DNA of 64,000 bases from the NCBI GenBank assembly GCA_016630905.1, contig WBMQ01000009.1:62001-126000 (forward strand), written 5' to 3'. This document shows, piece after piece, positions 43,312-56,802 of the stretch. The notes beneath the pieces were generated by a model, which ran no database searches, was not told the origin of the DNA, and saw nothing but the letters and a program-made list of their open reading frames with translations. This stretch comes from Capillidium heterosporum. Its lineage: Eukaryota > Entomophthoromycota > Entomophthoromycetes > Entomophthorales > Capillidiaceae. The translations under genes and the position numbers were made by a program. Within the stretch, counting starts at the first letter, position 1. Every line of letters begins with the position of its first letter.

Positions 43312-45339
43312 TAGATTGGGCTGATACAGTTGACTTGGGCAATTCGACGCTACTCTATCAGTTGCTATATCAACAATATAAATTCAACTTCAACTGGTGG
43401 AACGAAATCCAACAAAATTTCCAAAATTTAGTTGAAGAGAGGAGGTAAAGAGAAGGGTAAAAATAAAAGGGATATGTACCTTTTGAAATAGATATGCATG
43501 CATTTCAAATCACTTGAGTTTTGGTTTAATAAATAGGCATATCTTATCCATTTTTGAGAATTCTTTACAAATTTGACAAAGTTTAGTAGGAAATCAGGAG
43601 AAACTTTGTATTCCATATCATATTACTAAGATTTGTAACTCAGCCACTTAAAGCATATATATTAGAACACAGCAGGTAAATGGTACTTTACCACGATGCT
43701 GTAGCCATTTTTATCACCTGTAGGGGTTTCACTGAAGTTAAATCTATTTCCTTACATATGATAAATCTCAGTTTTTCGATTAGCAAGCTATGTAAGGTTT
43801 CTTTAATTCAGTCCTAAATTTTAAATAGACTTGGTACATCTACCCAACTTTGATATCCAAAATCTCACTTTACGATCATTAGTAGGAGCTACTGTCTGAA
43901 AGGCACCTGGTAATTGAGTAGAGCCAACTTCTAGAAATAGGTTAGATACTAGAGCGATTAACTTAGCTGCGATGAAAAAACACGCTTAGGCTCTATGGAA
44001 GTATCTTTGATGGCTATAATAAGCCATTATAATATATATAATCTATGGCATTTCAGTTAATGACAACCAAACTTTATACTTCCACATTGCTATCAAAATA
44101 CTAGTCTACTTTCCTTTAAGTTTTCGTAGGGTTCACTACTTTTAGTATAATAAATACTTGGTATACAACTCTTCCTGCTTTAGTGTATTAAAAGCGAACT
44201 ATTTCTTTTTACAGCTACCAACTTTAGACTAGACAATTTAATTATATCTACTACTGATGTTTAAAGCCACTTTTTCCATATTAGCTCATTGCCATTTAAA
44301 AGTTTGTATACAGGTGCTTCTTCTACACTAAATACCGACAATAGTACAGCTTTAAGCTTCGTTTCCATAAAAATGATGCTATACGAGGCTTATCTGTTGA
44401 ATTTCCAACAACTTGTCAAAAATATGATTTGAATTTAGGCTTTAACCCGGCAAATTGGGTAAAAAATTATACCTAGGGTTTAATCAATAGAGTCCAACTA
44501 TTTACCAATAGAAATTTGGAGAATAAATTTCCACCCGATGGGAAATAAGTTACATCAAAAGGAAATGGGCCATTTTCTAAATGGCACTTGATATAAAGAC
44601 AGTTTGGGACAATACTATCAATAAAAATAGAACAGGCACAGCATCAAAACCGAATTTCCAAGGCTTATCTCAAAAAGAAACTCAGCTTACTAATCCAACC
44701 AAATCCGTTGTATTCTCTCACCGCCTTTGATGAGTTAAGGCTTTCTATGAAATAGTGAGATCATTTATATCGCTATAAACTACTAATCTTCTTGCCTATG
44801 CTTAGCTTTATAGTATATATTATTTTTCATCCAACGTCTTGAAGTTTCCTGAAAGCAAACTACTAAATATTTTCAGGAGTTTCACAGTTTCAATTCCCAG
44901 TCATGGAAATCAGAATAAAAGTTTCTAGAATATTCTTTAATGCGCTTTCAAATGAAAGTGTTTTGCTATCTTATAATAAGAGTCCATCCAAGCTTATCTA
45001 AAAGCAAAAGCTCTACTACAAACATCAGCTATACCTACCCATCTGTCATTACAAAGGCTCCATACGCCGTCCTGGCCTTACAAATCTTGAACCCCAGCCT
45101 TTGTCCCTACCTTTGCTTAGCAAAATTCCGAATATTTTATCCTTAAAATTTCATCCTCAGTTGAAGCCAACAATTCACATCAATCAAATTGGGCCAGTAA
45201 TATAGTCCAAAACCCAAAAATCTCTGGTAGATTATGCCGCCTATGAAAATTGTTTTAGGATAGGAAAATTGAGGATGGACCTTTATAAAGCTTTCAGGCT
45301 GCTTCCCTTCTAACCTAGTAACTGAAGTATATAAAACAA
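43312..45339. other. Intergenic, about 2 kb
   Basis: AT-rich gap between copy M and UBC4. Short frames only (for example 44940-45146 plus). The TGCCAAGC element was not found upstream of copy M. Nothing recognised. Confidence 0.4.
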
Positions 45340-46100
<761 letters not shown>

Positions 46101-47415
46101 GCCTTCCTTAACAACCATCTAACTATATATTTTAGCGTAAATAAGTGAATAAACGTGAAGGGGACTCACTCCTAGGTTATTGAGACTGCTTTCGCACACT
46201 ATTTTATAAATGTGATACCTTTGGACATTCGTAGAAATATTTTTTATATTTGTGTCAGAGCTGGTGTTTTACTTTTTTGTTTATCTTATATACATATATA
46301 TATTACCTGCGTTTACTTTATCGACTTGCTGCTTACCCTAATATCCACTTTTAGTTCGAATTTCATTTACTGCTCAAACTTTTAGTTAATTTATTACATG
46401 GTACTTGCTCAATTGCTCAATACTTCTGTTTTACTGCTATATCTAGCTTATATAATTATAGCAATGCTATCCAGCACTTCATTAAGACTGGGATATAGTA
46501 ATGTACACTTTGATATAAAAATACTGTACAATTTAATGTAAAGGATACTACACTATTTCTAGAATCACCATTAAACCTTTATCCACCTTATAGAAATCCA
46601 ACTCCATCCTCCAATAAAATGAACATCAATGTCAATATCCATTTTATTTACAGCAATATTATGTCTATTGTTAAAGAATATCACTCAAGCTCGTATAAGA
46701 TATACTTCAAAACTTATCTAAGATTATACTTTGAAAACTATTCCACACTAAGCTTCAACCAAATAAATTTAAAATTTTAATTAAACATATATGTAAATCT
46801 CAAATCCCAATTTTAGACTCATTAACGAGACTATTTAGAACAAGACAATAGTATATAGGATAATATCTTATGAGAAAGTACCTTGGTGCTAAGAGAGTAA
46901 GAGAATCTTAATCGAAGTGCAACTACCTGATACCTCTTGATACAAATCTACCAAGCTTAGAGTCTTTCAATTGAAATTTACTCGTTAGAAAGAATTGCGG
47001 AGTGAATTGTAAGTTTAAAGGAAAACGATGTAGAAAAGTTACCGATCTAAGAGTTAAAAGTTCAAAGACTAGGCCTAAGATTTTAGAACTTTTAATGTTT
47101 AGGAGCAGGAGTGTTGCTTTTGCAAGGACACTAAATTACGTTAAATATAGATCCACATTATACATATCTCCTAGATCACATATACTGAATAAACAATATA
47201 TTAAAAAGAACTTTTACTATAGAATAATATAATATATCTGCATAATGTTAAAAGTTTAGAGCCATGGAAAAGCGCAAAAATTTAACTGGATACCACATAT
47301 GTAATAATACACGACATGAATTTAAAACTAAATTGTCTAAAACCAATATACAAATAACAATACTCTCCACTATATTACAGCTGAAATATACTTACCACTT
47401 TTAAGCTACAATTTA
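46101..47415. other. Intergenic, about 1.3 kb
   Basis: AT-rich gap with runs of TATATA near 46290. A Lys/Arg-rich frame (47002-47232 plus) has no recognised family. Nothing firm. Confidence 0.4.
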
Positions 47416-48576
47416 TTAATCAAAGAGGTACGTTCCATGTGAGCTCCAAAACTCTTTGCCGATGATATCTATGTGGTGAACCGTCAACTTGCCCTTCTTT
47501 TTGGAAAATTGTAGATTCGAAGAGGGATTCGATTTGTTACCTTCCAAGTTATCCTTAGTTGAATCATCTTCATCTACTTCCATTTTGGAAATATGGTCAG
47601 CAGTTTGCTCTTGTATACGCCTATGCTTCGGAGAAGTTTCTTCTTTGTCCAATTCTACTACCTTTTAATAGCATAGATTTAGTAAAAAGTAGCATAGTTA
47701 TATAACTAAACTACCTTGGTTTTAAAGATTACCGATCCCTTCCTATAGATAGGTTCCACTTTGGAGTAGTTGGTGTTGAACTTCGAAAATAGCAATTCGT
47801 TCTTTTGTCCCGAATCGGTGTCCTACATATAGTTCAATATACAAACTTTAGCGTAATAAAAAGCTACCTTTAAAAAGTTTTGAGCGTTCTTTTTGGTGTA
47901 GTTGCCTTCCAACACCAACTTCCAAAAACATAAGTTGTATAAATTGTTTATGTGGCCTACAATAATTCAAATAAGAATATACATGTATTAAAAAATTACA
48001 GTCGACTTGACGCCAAGCTAGATAGTCCTTCAGTACGTCCAAATTGGGATAACATACCGCTCTTGCGTCAAAGGAAGGTGGATACTGTAGCGGTATATCA
48101 AAGTATTCGGACCAATAGAACAAAAAGTTGCTGGTAAATTTACTTACTACAGTAGATACTAATTTGCTAGAGAACATATAAACATAAATTCTTGCAAGTT
48201 CCAAAAAACCATTTTACCTACTACGCCGTTCAAAAAGTTGACTAGATTTACTAAACACAAAACTACTCCACATAAGTAAGAAATATAGTCTGAAATACTT
48301 ACCTATACTCATCAGACTGACCATAAGCCAAAACAATATCAGGGCAACTCCGCATCAATTCCAAACTGACTCTATTCATCAATTCTATAGACCTCAAATC
48401 ATTAGGCTTGACAAACTTATGACTGTCACTAAATCTACATTTATTAAAAATCTAAAACCCAAACATATTTACTTGTGGAATCCTTGGCCATCGACCCGTA
48501 CAACTATATAAGTCTGCAAAAGTATTCTATCATCGACTTCGAACTGCTTGACGTATTCGTATTTAGATTTGGCCAT
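47416..48576 (-). CDS. THG1: tRNA-His guanylyltransferase Thg1
   Basis: Seven exons: 48576-48473, 48434-48303, 48262-48218, 48166-48000, 47956-47868, 47822-47715 and 47661-47416; 296 residues with matching phases. The enzyme adds the G at position -1 of tRNA-His by 3'-to-5' polymerisation, needed for histidyl-tRNA synthetase recognition. The product starts [20 protein letters not shown]. Metal ligands are Asp29 ([11 protein letters not shown]) and Asp76 (YGQSDEYSF), the same positions as in the human enzyme. Further family marks are [30 protein letters not shown] and WRQVDCHINNLYN. The C-terminal tail (about 230-296) is extended and charged. It diverges from the membrane-protein gene at 48769. 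Confidence 0.95.
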
Positions 48577-48768
48577 CTCATGAAAGTTGGAAAAAAATTT
48601 CAAATTTGGGCACCAAAAGTATGACGTCTGTCGCAAAAACTCCAAACTATAAAATTTATAGGAGCTCACTCTTCTTTTACTGCATCAAAGTCAACACCCA
48701 TTGAATAGAATTCCAACAGCAACCCAACCTCTACAGTCAAATAACTCCAAGCTTTTTTAAATTCAAGT

Positions 48769-49479
48769 ATGGCGATAACCCGTAATGAAATATCCAACTT
48801 TATAATAAGTCCCTTGTCCTCTTTCCACATATTACTGTTAATTTCAGTAATCTCCTATTTCATAAGACTGATGATAGTACCTCCATTCCACCTAGTGCCC
48901 CATCTCCTCAGCATGCTTCTTTTGTCCAGTCTATGGCTCGGCTCTTTAACCACCATCTCCTTTTTAGAATCCTGGGTCAAATTCTTGGCGCCCAATCTCA
49001 CCTTACCAGTTGCTGTTGATGTAGGTCGTCACGTCTTTAGCGCCCTCAACAAAGTAGAAATAACCTTTTCGGTCTGTATGTTACACCTTCTAGAGATGCA
49101 GTGGACGAACCCAACTTTACAGTTACCTTACGACCAAAAGACTTTGGAGAACTTGAATCTATCTCTTTTACTCCCGATTGCTTTGGTAACTTTCTTGCAG
49201 ACCTGTTGGTTGTTACCGGCTTTACTGCACAAATCCCAACTGATAATTGCTAGTCATCAGCTGAACCGAGGTGAAGGGAATTCGGGAGGAGATGACAACA
49301 GTGCCAACGTCGCTAGAACGCGATTCACCTTTACTACCAATGTTCGACATACCAACCGCAGCTTGAGTCATACTTTTTATATCCTGACCGATGTCATCAA
49401 GGCTTTGAGTTTGTGCTACGCTATAACGTTACTCGTCAAAACTTTGCTGTCGTACATAAAGGTTATAACTAGGCTGTAG
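48769..49479 (+). CDS. Hypothetical multi-pass membrane protein
   Basis: Single exon, 236 residues, from ATG 48769. At least four hydrophobic segments: about 17-36, 40-62, 132-155 and near 213-232. Between the second and third lies VDVGRHVFSALNKVEITFSV, and the loop before the last segment is Gly/Asp/Asn-rich (NRGEGNSGGDDNSANVART). No family is recognised. The base composition and length favour a real gene. The start codon lies 192 bases from that of THG1 on the opposite strand, so the two probably share a promoter region. Confidence 0.65.
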   Translation: MAITRNEISNFIISPLSSFHILLLISVISYFIRLMIVPPFHLVPHLLSMLLLSSLWLGSLTTISFLESWVKFLAPNLTLPVAVDVGRHVFSALNKVEITFSVCMLHLLEMQWTNPTLQLPYDQKTLENLNLSLLLPIALVTFLQTCWLLPALLHKSQLIIASHQLNRGEGNSGGDDNSANVARTRFTFTTNVRHTNRSLSHTFYILTDVIKALSLCYAITLLVKTLLSYIKVITRL

Positions 49480-50166
49480 TTCTACTGATAGCATTTGAAA
49501 TAGGTATAATTCAAGCTATCTTTACTGTTAGTCTTTTTTATAAATATACATTGCTTGTCCAGATTTTTACCATCATTACAAGTATAAATCATTTATCTAA
49601 AGTTCATTAGAGCTATTATTTTTAACCAAATTAATGCTGATGCTATTTCTATATGCTTTATTTGGCTTCGAGGTACAACACTACTATGCTTTGCAGCTAT
49701 ATCAAGTAAGGATTTTACTCTACCCAAGTTAAAAGTACATATCCATTAGATATCTTTATAATTTGCTGCTCAAGTACATTTATAATAAATTTGATGATTA
49801 CTACTGCTATCAGCAACAATGCGTTCAATACACAAGTTGAAAAGACTACAAAGGAATAGAGAATTTGCCAACTAGACCTAAATCAAAGGTTAAGGAAGCT
49901 GTTGAAACTATATGTTGTTTTCTTGAAGCTATTGAGGTTTTAGAAAGTTCAAGGATACTTTCTGTTGTAGTGAACTGCTAATTGCATTTACCAACAAGAC
50001 TTTTATTTAGCTATTTGGGATGCTGACTAAACTTTAAGCTTTCTAATCAGCTCAAGTAGATTACCTTTCAACTTTTATGTTATATAGCTTCCAAAAACAA
50101 ATGTACTATATAAGAAAAGCAAAATAGAAAAGATGTTTATTCGATATCCTATACAAGTATAGGAGG
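49480..50166. other. Intergenic
   Basis: Spacer between two convergent genes; AT-rich, nothing recognised. Confidence 0.5.
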
Positions 50167-52175
50167 CTACTCCACCTTGATATCTTGCTTAACTTCTCCC
50201 TTAAAATCGGCTTGATTGATTACCTGGTTGGAAAAGTACCATTCCTCCCAACGCCAAAACTAAAAGTATACCATGTCAGTATCTACAAATCAATCGATAA
50301 ACTTACGATGGTTAACAAGATAGGACTCAACACCAATCTATAAATTTAGCAAAAACAAAGCGTTAATAAAACTATATACTACAACAATATAAACTTACCC
50401 AAAGAAACCCAATTTGACAAAACCCAAGAATCCAGCAAGCGCCAAATAGAACGGATCGACATGATTAAAGTTCTCAAAAAACTTGGCATCAACGAAACCA
50501 CCGACCCCTAGGTGAATACCAACTAAAAGTAAGCCTTTGATCCAACCTCCGTTGGCGATAGCGAATATACTTGGAGCAATGGCAACTAAAGCGGGGTTGG
50601 CGAGTGGTACAATGGCTAAAAATAGGTTCAAAAAGGTAAACCAGTTAGGAGCCAACGTGGCAAATGTAGAAAAAGTAACTTTGGCTAGCAGGTAGTGGAA
50701 CAAGCTGACTTGAAAAGTTACTAAAAAATACCCGTTGACACTCTCCTCCAAGATGGAGATCAAATTGTCCAAATTGGTGATACCGAGCTTCTTTACCAAG
50801 TTGCGCATCGTCGTCGTAGGTTTAGTTTTGTTGCTGAGTAATAACTGCAAGCTGGTGATCAATAGAATAATTTGAAAGAGTAAATCGAAGAGGTAGAGGC
50901 CGATGTTCTGAGCTAAGTCCTTCAGTGGGTCAACGAGGTTGGTGAAAACTTGATTTACACCATCTAACAACCCTTTAACTTTAGTGTCCTGGACAACCGA
51001 CTTCAAGGCACCTACGTCGCTGACTAACAATTTCAATTCATCCACCAAACTGTAGGATTGGGACACCGACAGGTTGTCTAAGTGCTTATGTTGGAAAATA
51101 TTACTTACAATAGGAAATTTGTCGACAAAATTGGGTCCTCTTGTACTGAAGTCTAAGGCTTGGGAGTACAAATTGCTGACATTGAGGTTGTAGTTCTGCT
51201 CCAAGTACTCTTGGACCTTACTGTGCGTCGCCAAATAAACGGACAGCCGCTTTAAAGTCAAAAACCATTCTAGGCCAGCGTTGTACATCAACAATAGGAT
51301 AGTCGTGTTGAAAGCAGAGATAGGTAATAGAACGGTCGTAGTTGTAACGAAGTTATCCAAGCCATTGACCAAAAAGGTGTTTAAAAACAAGTTGACGATA
51401 CTGACCAACCCTTTACTTAAACCTAAAATGGGATGTATTATAGCGCCTACACTTTTAAATACGTTGAGCTTGAAAGCCACACCTAAAGCTACAGCCGATA
51501 AACCTAAAAGCAACTTGTAGGCATAAAAGGATTGGAGTAGCTGGACAAAGAAGCTTAGGCGGACGAGTTGCAAAAGGTAGTAGTTGTTGTTGGAGTTTAT
51601 CAAATTTTGGAAGCTATCAATGGTAGAAAGGGTTTTTTCGTTGTCGCTTACTAACTTGAAGAATTCTATCTTATCCTTGTCAGCATCTTCGTTAATATTA
51701 GAGTTAGCTTTGTCGCTGTCATTTGCCTTATCCTTAGGCGAGCTTTTAGCTTGGGAGTTGCTAGTCTTGAGGTAACTTAAAAATTGGTTATTTAAAAGGA
51801 TGGTGACTTTGTTGCCCAGCAAAATTAAACTTGAACTTTGAAAGGTCAAATACAAAAAGACTAAACTTCTTTCGGACGTTTTCGCTTTGCTCAAATCAGT
51901 ATTGAGGTGGAAAAGGATGCTTTCTTTGATCTTGAATAAAGGTATAGCTAGTAAAAAACTTAGGATTATAGTCTTCAAGTACTGGGTGAACCTAAAATAA
52001 AAGTAAATTCGGTTGAATGAAATACAAGACTAACTTACATGTAACTATTGAATACCAATAAGCTTAAACCAATACCGAATGCAACAAGTTTATTTAAACT
52101 GAAGGTGCTGGTAAACTTACTTGAATTACCGACTTCATGACCTTTATCTTCAACTTGACCTTGCTGTAACTCCAT
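50167..52175 (-). CDS. Large multi-pass membrane protein of unknown function
   Basis: Four exons: 52175-52039, 51991-50399, 50337-50307 and 50259-50167; 617 residues, phases consistent. The start is MELQQGQVEDKGHEV, followed by a membrane segment (NKLVAFGIGLSLLVFNSYM). Many more hydrophobic segments occupy the rest, with a hydrophilic Lys/Asp/Ser-rich loop (about 51775-51660) and an amphipathic region around VGALKSVVQDTKVKGLLDGV. The last exons encode LSPILLTIFWRWEEWYFSNQ and a charged tail. The Trp-rich WRWEEW end supports the exon joins. No family is recognised; organelle or ER membrane localisation is only a guess. Confidence 0.75.
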
Positions 52176-52556
52176 TTTTGCAAAACTTCAGCTTTTCAAA
52201 ACCGTAAAATCTCCAAGAGTGCTTTCACCTCAATCACACTTTTATAAGGTTACGTAGGTCTTGGATTGTAAAACAAGACCTGCTCCTTTTTATTTGGAAA
52301 TAGAGTTGCAGTATTGGCCCCTATAAATCTTTCCTTACACCAGTGGATCTCAATCATGCCGATGTGGCACATGCTATTTTAAATAAGGATATTGAAGGAT
52401 GCCAACCGTTCAAATAGAAGTACTAAATTCCTACCAGATTGGGATTTGCTGGCTTATCAATTATCACAAATTGGCAAATGGATCCTTTTAGTTAATGACG
52501 TAGAACCCCCTATATGAGTTGAGCTTTTACAGAAGCCTGCACCTACTTTATCAAAG
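52176..52556. other. Divergent intergenic region to MEMO1
   Basis: 381 bases between the starts of the 617-residue membrane protein (minus) and MEMO1 (plus). It must contain both promoters; no motif identified. Confidence 0.45.
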
Positions 52557-53819
52557 ATGATCCAAGATAAAACTACAAGAAAGGCTACCCATTCCGGTTC
52601 CTGGTACTCGGATTCAAGTAAGTTTCCTTTAAAACCTATAACTTAACTATCCGATTTTAGACGAGACTTTAAGGTCGCAGCTTGAAGGTTGGTTACAGAA
52701 AGTTGGTTCAACGACCGAAGCTGGAGTCAAACTCCCAATCCGAAGCTCCAATGCAGTTATAGTGCCGTAATATTTTGCAAGTAAAGGTGATTTAGTAACA
52801 TTTATTTTTGTAGGCATGCCGGTTACGACTACTCAGGGCCTACAGCTGCCTATTCCTACAAAAGTATCAAGACCGATAACATGTAAATACAAATCCTCAT
52901 ATACTCAAACTAATATGTTACTAGTAAACGGGTATTTATACTAGGCCCTAACCACCACTACCTCATGAAAGACTGCTCAGTATCTGGTTGCCAAACTTAC
53001 GCTACACCTTTGGGTCCACTGACTATCGATACTTCAAGTACCCTTTTCATACCAACTTTCATCTAACTCCTTCACTCAAAGTCAACGAAACCCTTTTAGA
53101 AAGTGGTGAATTCTCCATCATGTCTAAAGAAGATGATGAAGAAGAACATTCCATCGAGTTACAACTCCCCTATTTAAGATATATTTTCAATGATCGGTAA
53201 GAGTATCTACCTACACTTTTCTAATTACTTATCTTAGTATCGACCAAGTGAAGTTTATTCCTATTTTGGTAGGTAGTTTGTCGACAAAGGCTGAAAAAAA
53301 GTACGGACAACTTTTGGCACCATACCTTGCCGATCCAACCAACTTGTTCGTAATATCGTCCGATTTTTGTCACTGGTAATACATTTTCTACATCACACTA
53401 CTCATATAATATGCAGGGGAAGACGTTTCAGCTACACCTATTACTCAACCGAAAATCTCCCAAGTACTAAACCTATGGATGTCAATTCCCAGCTAGACCC
53501 CTCTCTACCTATACATAAATCGATCGAAAATTTAGATAAGGAGGCTTTGAACATCATCAGCCAATGCCAGTTGGACCCGTTTAGCAGCTATTTAAAAGCT
53601 ACTGACAACACCATCTGTGGTAGGCATCCCATCGGTATTTTACTAGCTGCCATTGAGATCAACTACCCAAAATTGAATAGAAGTGAAAATGAAGAGTTGA
53701 ACCCCAAGCTTGAGTTTATTCACTACGCTCAATCCAGCCCAGTCACTAACACGAGAGAGTCGTCGGTATCCTATGCAGCTGCTTACTTCCATAACCCGGT
53801 CCTTGATAACCATGCTTAA
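52557..53819 (+). CDS. MEMO1: MEMO1-family protein (yeast Mho1)
   Basis: Seven exons: 52557-52617, 52661-52766, 52814-52882, 52925-53037, 53082-53196, 53238-53375 and 53417-53819; 334 residues. The family's metal-binding residues are present: His57 in [10 protein letters not shown], the His pair at 89-90 in GPNHHY, and Cys199 in SSDFCHWG. Human MEMO1 binds copper or iron through these positions and influences redox and cell motility. The ending [20 protein letters not shown] and SYAAAYF is typical. The acceptor of intron 3 was set so that [12 protein letters not shown] is kept; a later AG would delete it. An inserted stretch after Asp180 region ([20 protein letters not shown]) is longer than in animals. 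Confidence 0.93.
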
Positions 53820-54215
53820 GCCTGATAGTGAATACTATTATAAATGTTTGCTTCAATGTATCCAAGTATCATAACCAATTTTTGAGTATTTTTTCTATTT
53901 AATACGTTTCAATTAGTAAGTTAAAACAGGTTCATTATATTAAAGTATATTTAGGTCACTAATGCATCTTATAACTAAAGACAACTGTTCTTACAAATGC
54001 TATAGCCTCTATCGTTTAAACTTTGCATTATACCACTATTTCCTCGATACATATGCTTATTCAGTCAAACTATACATTTTTAGTAGCATAGCCATAAATC
54101 TAGTTTTGCTCCAAGTTTCTGTATTCTGATTCGCTAAAATTCTATCCCAGTTTAAACTTTTCAAGTTTATTCAATTCTTTCATTTTACAAAAAATAAAAA
54201 ATTTCCAAGACCAAG
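53820..54215. other. Intergenic, MEMO1 to RMT2
   Basis: 396 bases holding the MEMO1 3' region and the RMT2 promoter. Nothing specific recognised. Confidence 0.45.
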
Positions 54216-55382
54216 ATGAGCATAGAGACGACCCAACAAGAACAAGAGTTTGGTTTGAAATTCAAGGTAGCCTGTGAAGCTAAGGATATCGACCTTTGTA
54301 AATCCTTATTGAAAGAGCAACCCGACCTAGTTTGGTACCGTGATGAAGCTACTGGGCAGTCTCCTTTACACTGGGCAGCTGCCATTGGCTCAACTGAATT
54401 GGTTAGGTACTTTGAAATTTCAAATACATTTTTTGAATTATTATATTTTAGATTATTGTTTAACAGTAGACACCCATGGAATCTATTAGACAACGAAGGT
54501 ACAAGTGCTGGTGAATTAGCAGAAAAAGCTAATAGCCCAGAAACTTACCAGTTGATAGTCGAGGAAGGCGTGCGTGCCGAGCTTATTTTGAGTATCTTGG
54601 CTGAAAGCCAAAGGTTAACTGAAACCCAAGATGAAGAAAACGAAAGCGAAGCCGAAAAGTCGAAAGAAAAGAAGGTCGAAAATGCTATACCCAATCAAGC
54701 TTACTTGGAATTGCCTTTAAAGTACTCGGAAGATAAACTCTTAGATTATGAAGACAACGGTGTCATGATGGGCTGGGAGAAGCCGTTGATGGAACTGCAT
54801 GCCCAAGTTATTGCTCCAACAGAAGGTTTACATGTACTTAACATAGGTATCCAAATTTATTTAAGTTTGTAACTAATCAATTCAATTGAAGGTTTCGGAC
54901 TAGGCTTGATTGACGACGAGTTGCAAAAGAAAAACCCAGCTAGTCACACCATAGTCGAAGCACATCCCGACGTCTACAAACACATGCTCAATTTAGGTTG
55001 GGACAAGAAACCCAACGTACGTATCCTATTCGGCCGCTGGCAGGACAAAGTCGACGAGATCTGTGATCGTGCTTACAACGGTATATTTTTCGACACATTC
55101 GGAGAGTTCTACGACGACTTGAAGCAGTTCCACGAGATCGTTCCCAATATCTTGGAGCAAGATGGTGTCTACTCCTTCTTTAACGGCCTAGGTGGTGATG
55201 TCAAGCTCTTCCACGACGTCTACTGTAGGATTGCCCAGCTGCATTTGGCCGAGTTGGGTTTGGATACTGAGTACAACCAGGTGGAGATGGACCCTGACAG
55301 TGCTAAAATTTGGGACGGTGTCAAGAGGCGGTACTGGCAGCTGAAGACGTACCATCTACCTACCTGTAGATTTCAGTTGTAG
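54216..55382 (+). CDS. RMT2: Protein arginine N5-methyltransferase Rmt2
   Basis: Three exons: 54216-54406, 54452-54846 and 54892-55382; 358 residues. The first intron is 45 bases without an in-frame stop, so the raw frame runs through it; splicing gives SPLHWAAAIGSTELVRLLFN, a clean ankyrin repeat. The N-terminal third is ankyrin-like, the rest a Rossmann methyltransferase with motif I VLNIGFGLGLIDD, the acidic end of motif post-I VEAHPDVYKHM, and FFDTFGEFYDDLKQFHEIVP. In yeast, Rmt2 methylates the delta nitrogen of an arginine in ribosomal protein uL11. The enzyme type is found in fungi and plants, not animals. Confidence 0.93.
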
Positions 55383-56802
55383 AAGCTTAGGTGATATTAA
55401 CTTTAGAATAAAGTCTTATTAAAGATATTGTACAGGATTCATATCAATATATTTCAACTTTAATTTTACTTCCCCATTAGAATGCTATATTCCTTCAGCC
55501 TAGTTCTGTTAAAAGTATTGGTACAGTGAAGCTTTCAAGTACAAGTGATACAACACTCGACATCAGTTGCAAGGTAGAGTACAAAAACTAAAGTAAATAC
55601 GATAGCGATATTCTGAAACTTGATAATCACAACTAAATTTAATTTGGGAATTCTCATATCTTTATTATTATGTGATACTATTATACTTCAATGATAAATC
55701 TTGGCAATATGACAAACGAAAGTGTACTTGTTAGGACACTGGCAACCTTTGCTTCAAACTTCAAGCTTTAATTCATATCTATGCCCTGTTGAAGAGATAT
55801 CTAAAGGCAATCAAATATTGGTGGCACATAGAACTAAGCAAGTAGTAGTCACTTGTTGTAGAAATGGTGCCTTTGAATCAATAAATCTTCACTTAATTTA
55901 TACTTATATTTAAACATCTCACTTCAATTCCTTTCAATATATTGAAGAAGTTGTAGGAATGTAATTATTAGTGGGAAATGAGTAGAAATAGGCAGTAACT
56001 ACATTATACGTAAAACCAGAATGAGGTTTTTATATTTAGTATCCTTATATTCTATTGTTGTCTTTGACCTTCACTTACCATCTCTCAGATGTAACCTCCA
56101 AGAACTTTGACTCAACTATGATGCCGGAAACCTTAGAACCACCTACTTAAACAAGCGATCTTAAATTTAGCAACCTAACCAAATTCGAAACTTGAGCGTA
56201 TATGAGGGCATCACCATCTTCAATTTAGTCTCCCAATTTATATGCAACCTCACCAAACGCAACAATAGGAATATCATCAAGTGTAAAAATGACGCTTGTA
56301 AAGGCATAATCAAGCTCTATAGAAAAATTCACAATTAGCATTCAGCTAATAGGTATCGGATCTAGGTATGCGGCTACAAGTACACCTATCACTTTGCCAG
56401 TCACAATAAGGAAAAAACTGCTCAAATTTAGACGACCAATATAGCGAGATACAAAAGCTGCATCGATGGGGTATATCACAAGTAGTAGTAAGGCTTACCT
56501 ATAGTACCATAGCTTTTCTAAAGTAAGATACCTGTAAGTGAAATAAAGGACACTTTACCACCATTTTGAATTCAAGTATCAAATTATCTTTTTAGTGTGT
56601 AAAAGTAAAGACCTAAAGGAAAATTTATATAGATGTTAGTTTCCAACGAATGTGCTATAAATATAAATTCACTAAAGTATATACTAAGCAAGCTTATAAT
56701 TTTAAATACCATGCAGGATTACTTTACCAGGTAAGCTCAAATGGATTAAAATAGCAATATAATATATATTTATTGGTATGCCTATGTAAGATCTATATAG
56801 CC
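55383..56802. other. Intergenic, about 1.4 kb, with a possible zinc-finger relic
   Basis: Near 56215-56320 (plus) a run reads FNLVSQFICNLTKR and IIKCKNDACKGIIKLY. After a break it continues near 56370 with CGYKYTYHFASHNKEKTAQI. The spaced Cys and His residues recall a mobile-element-type zinc finger, but stops interrupt it. A 63-codon frame at 55722-55913 is unrecognised. Confidence 0.3.
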
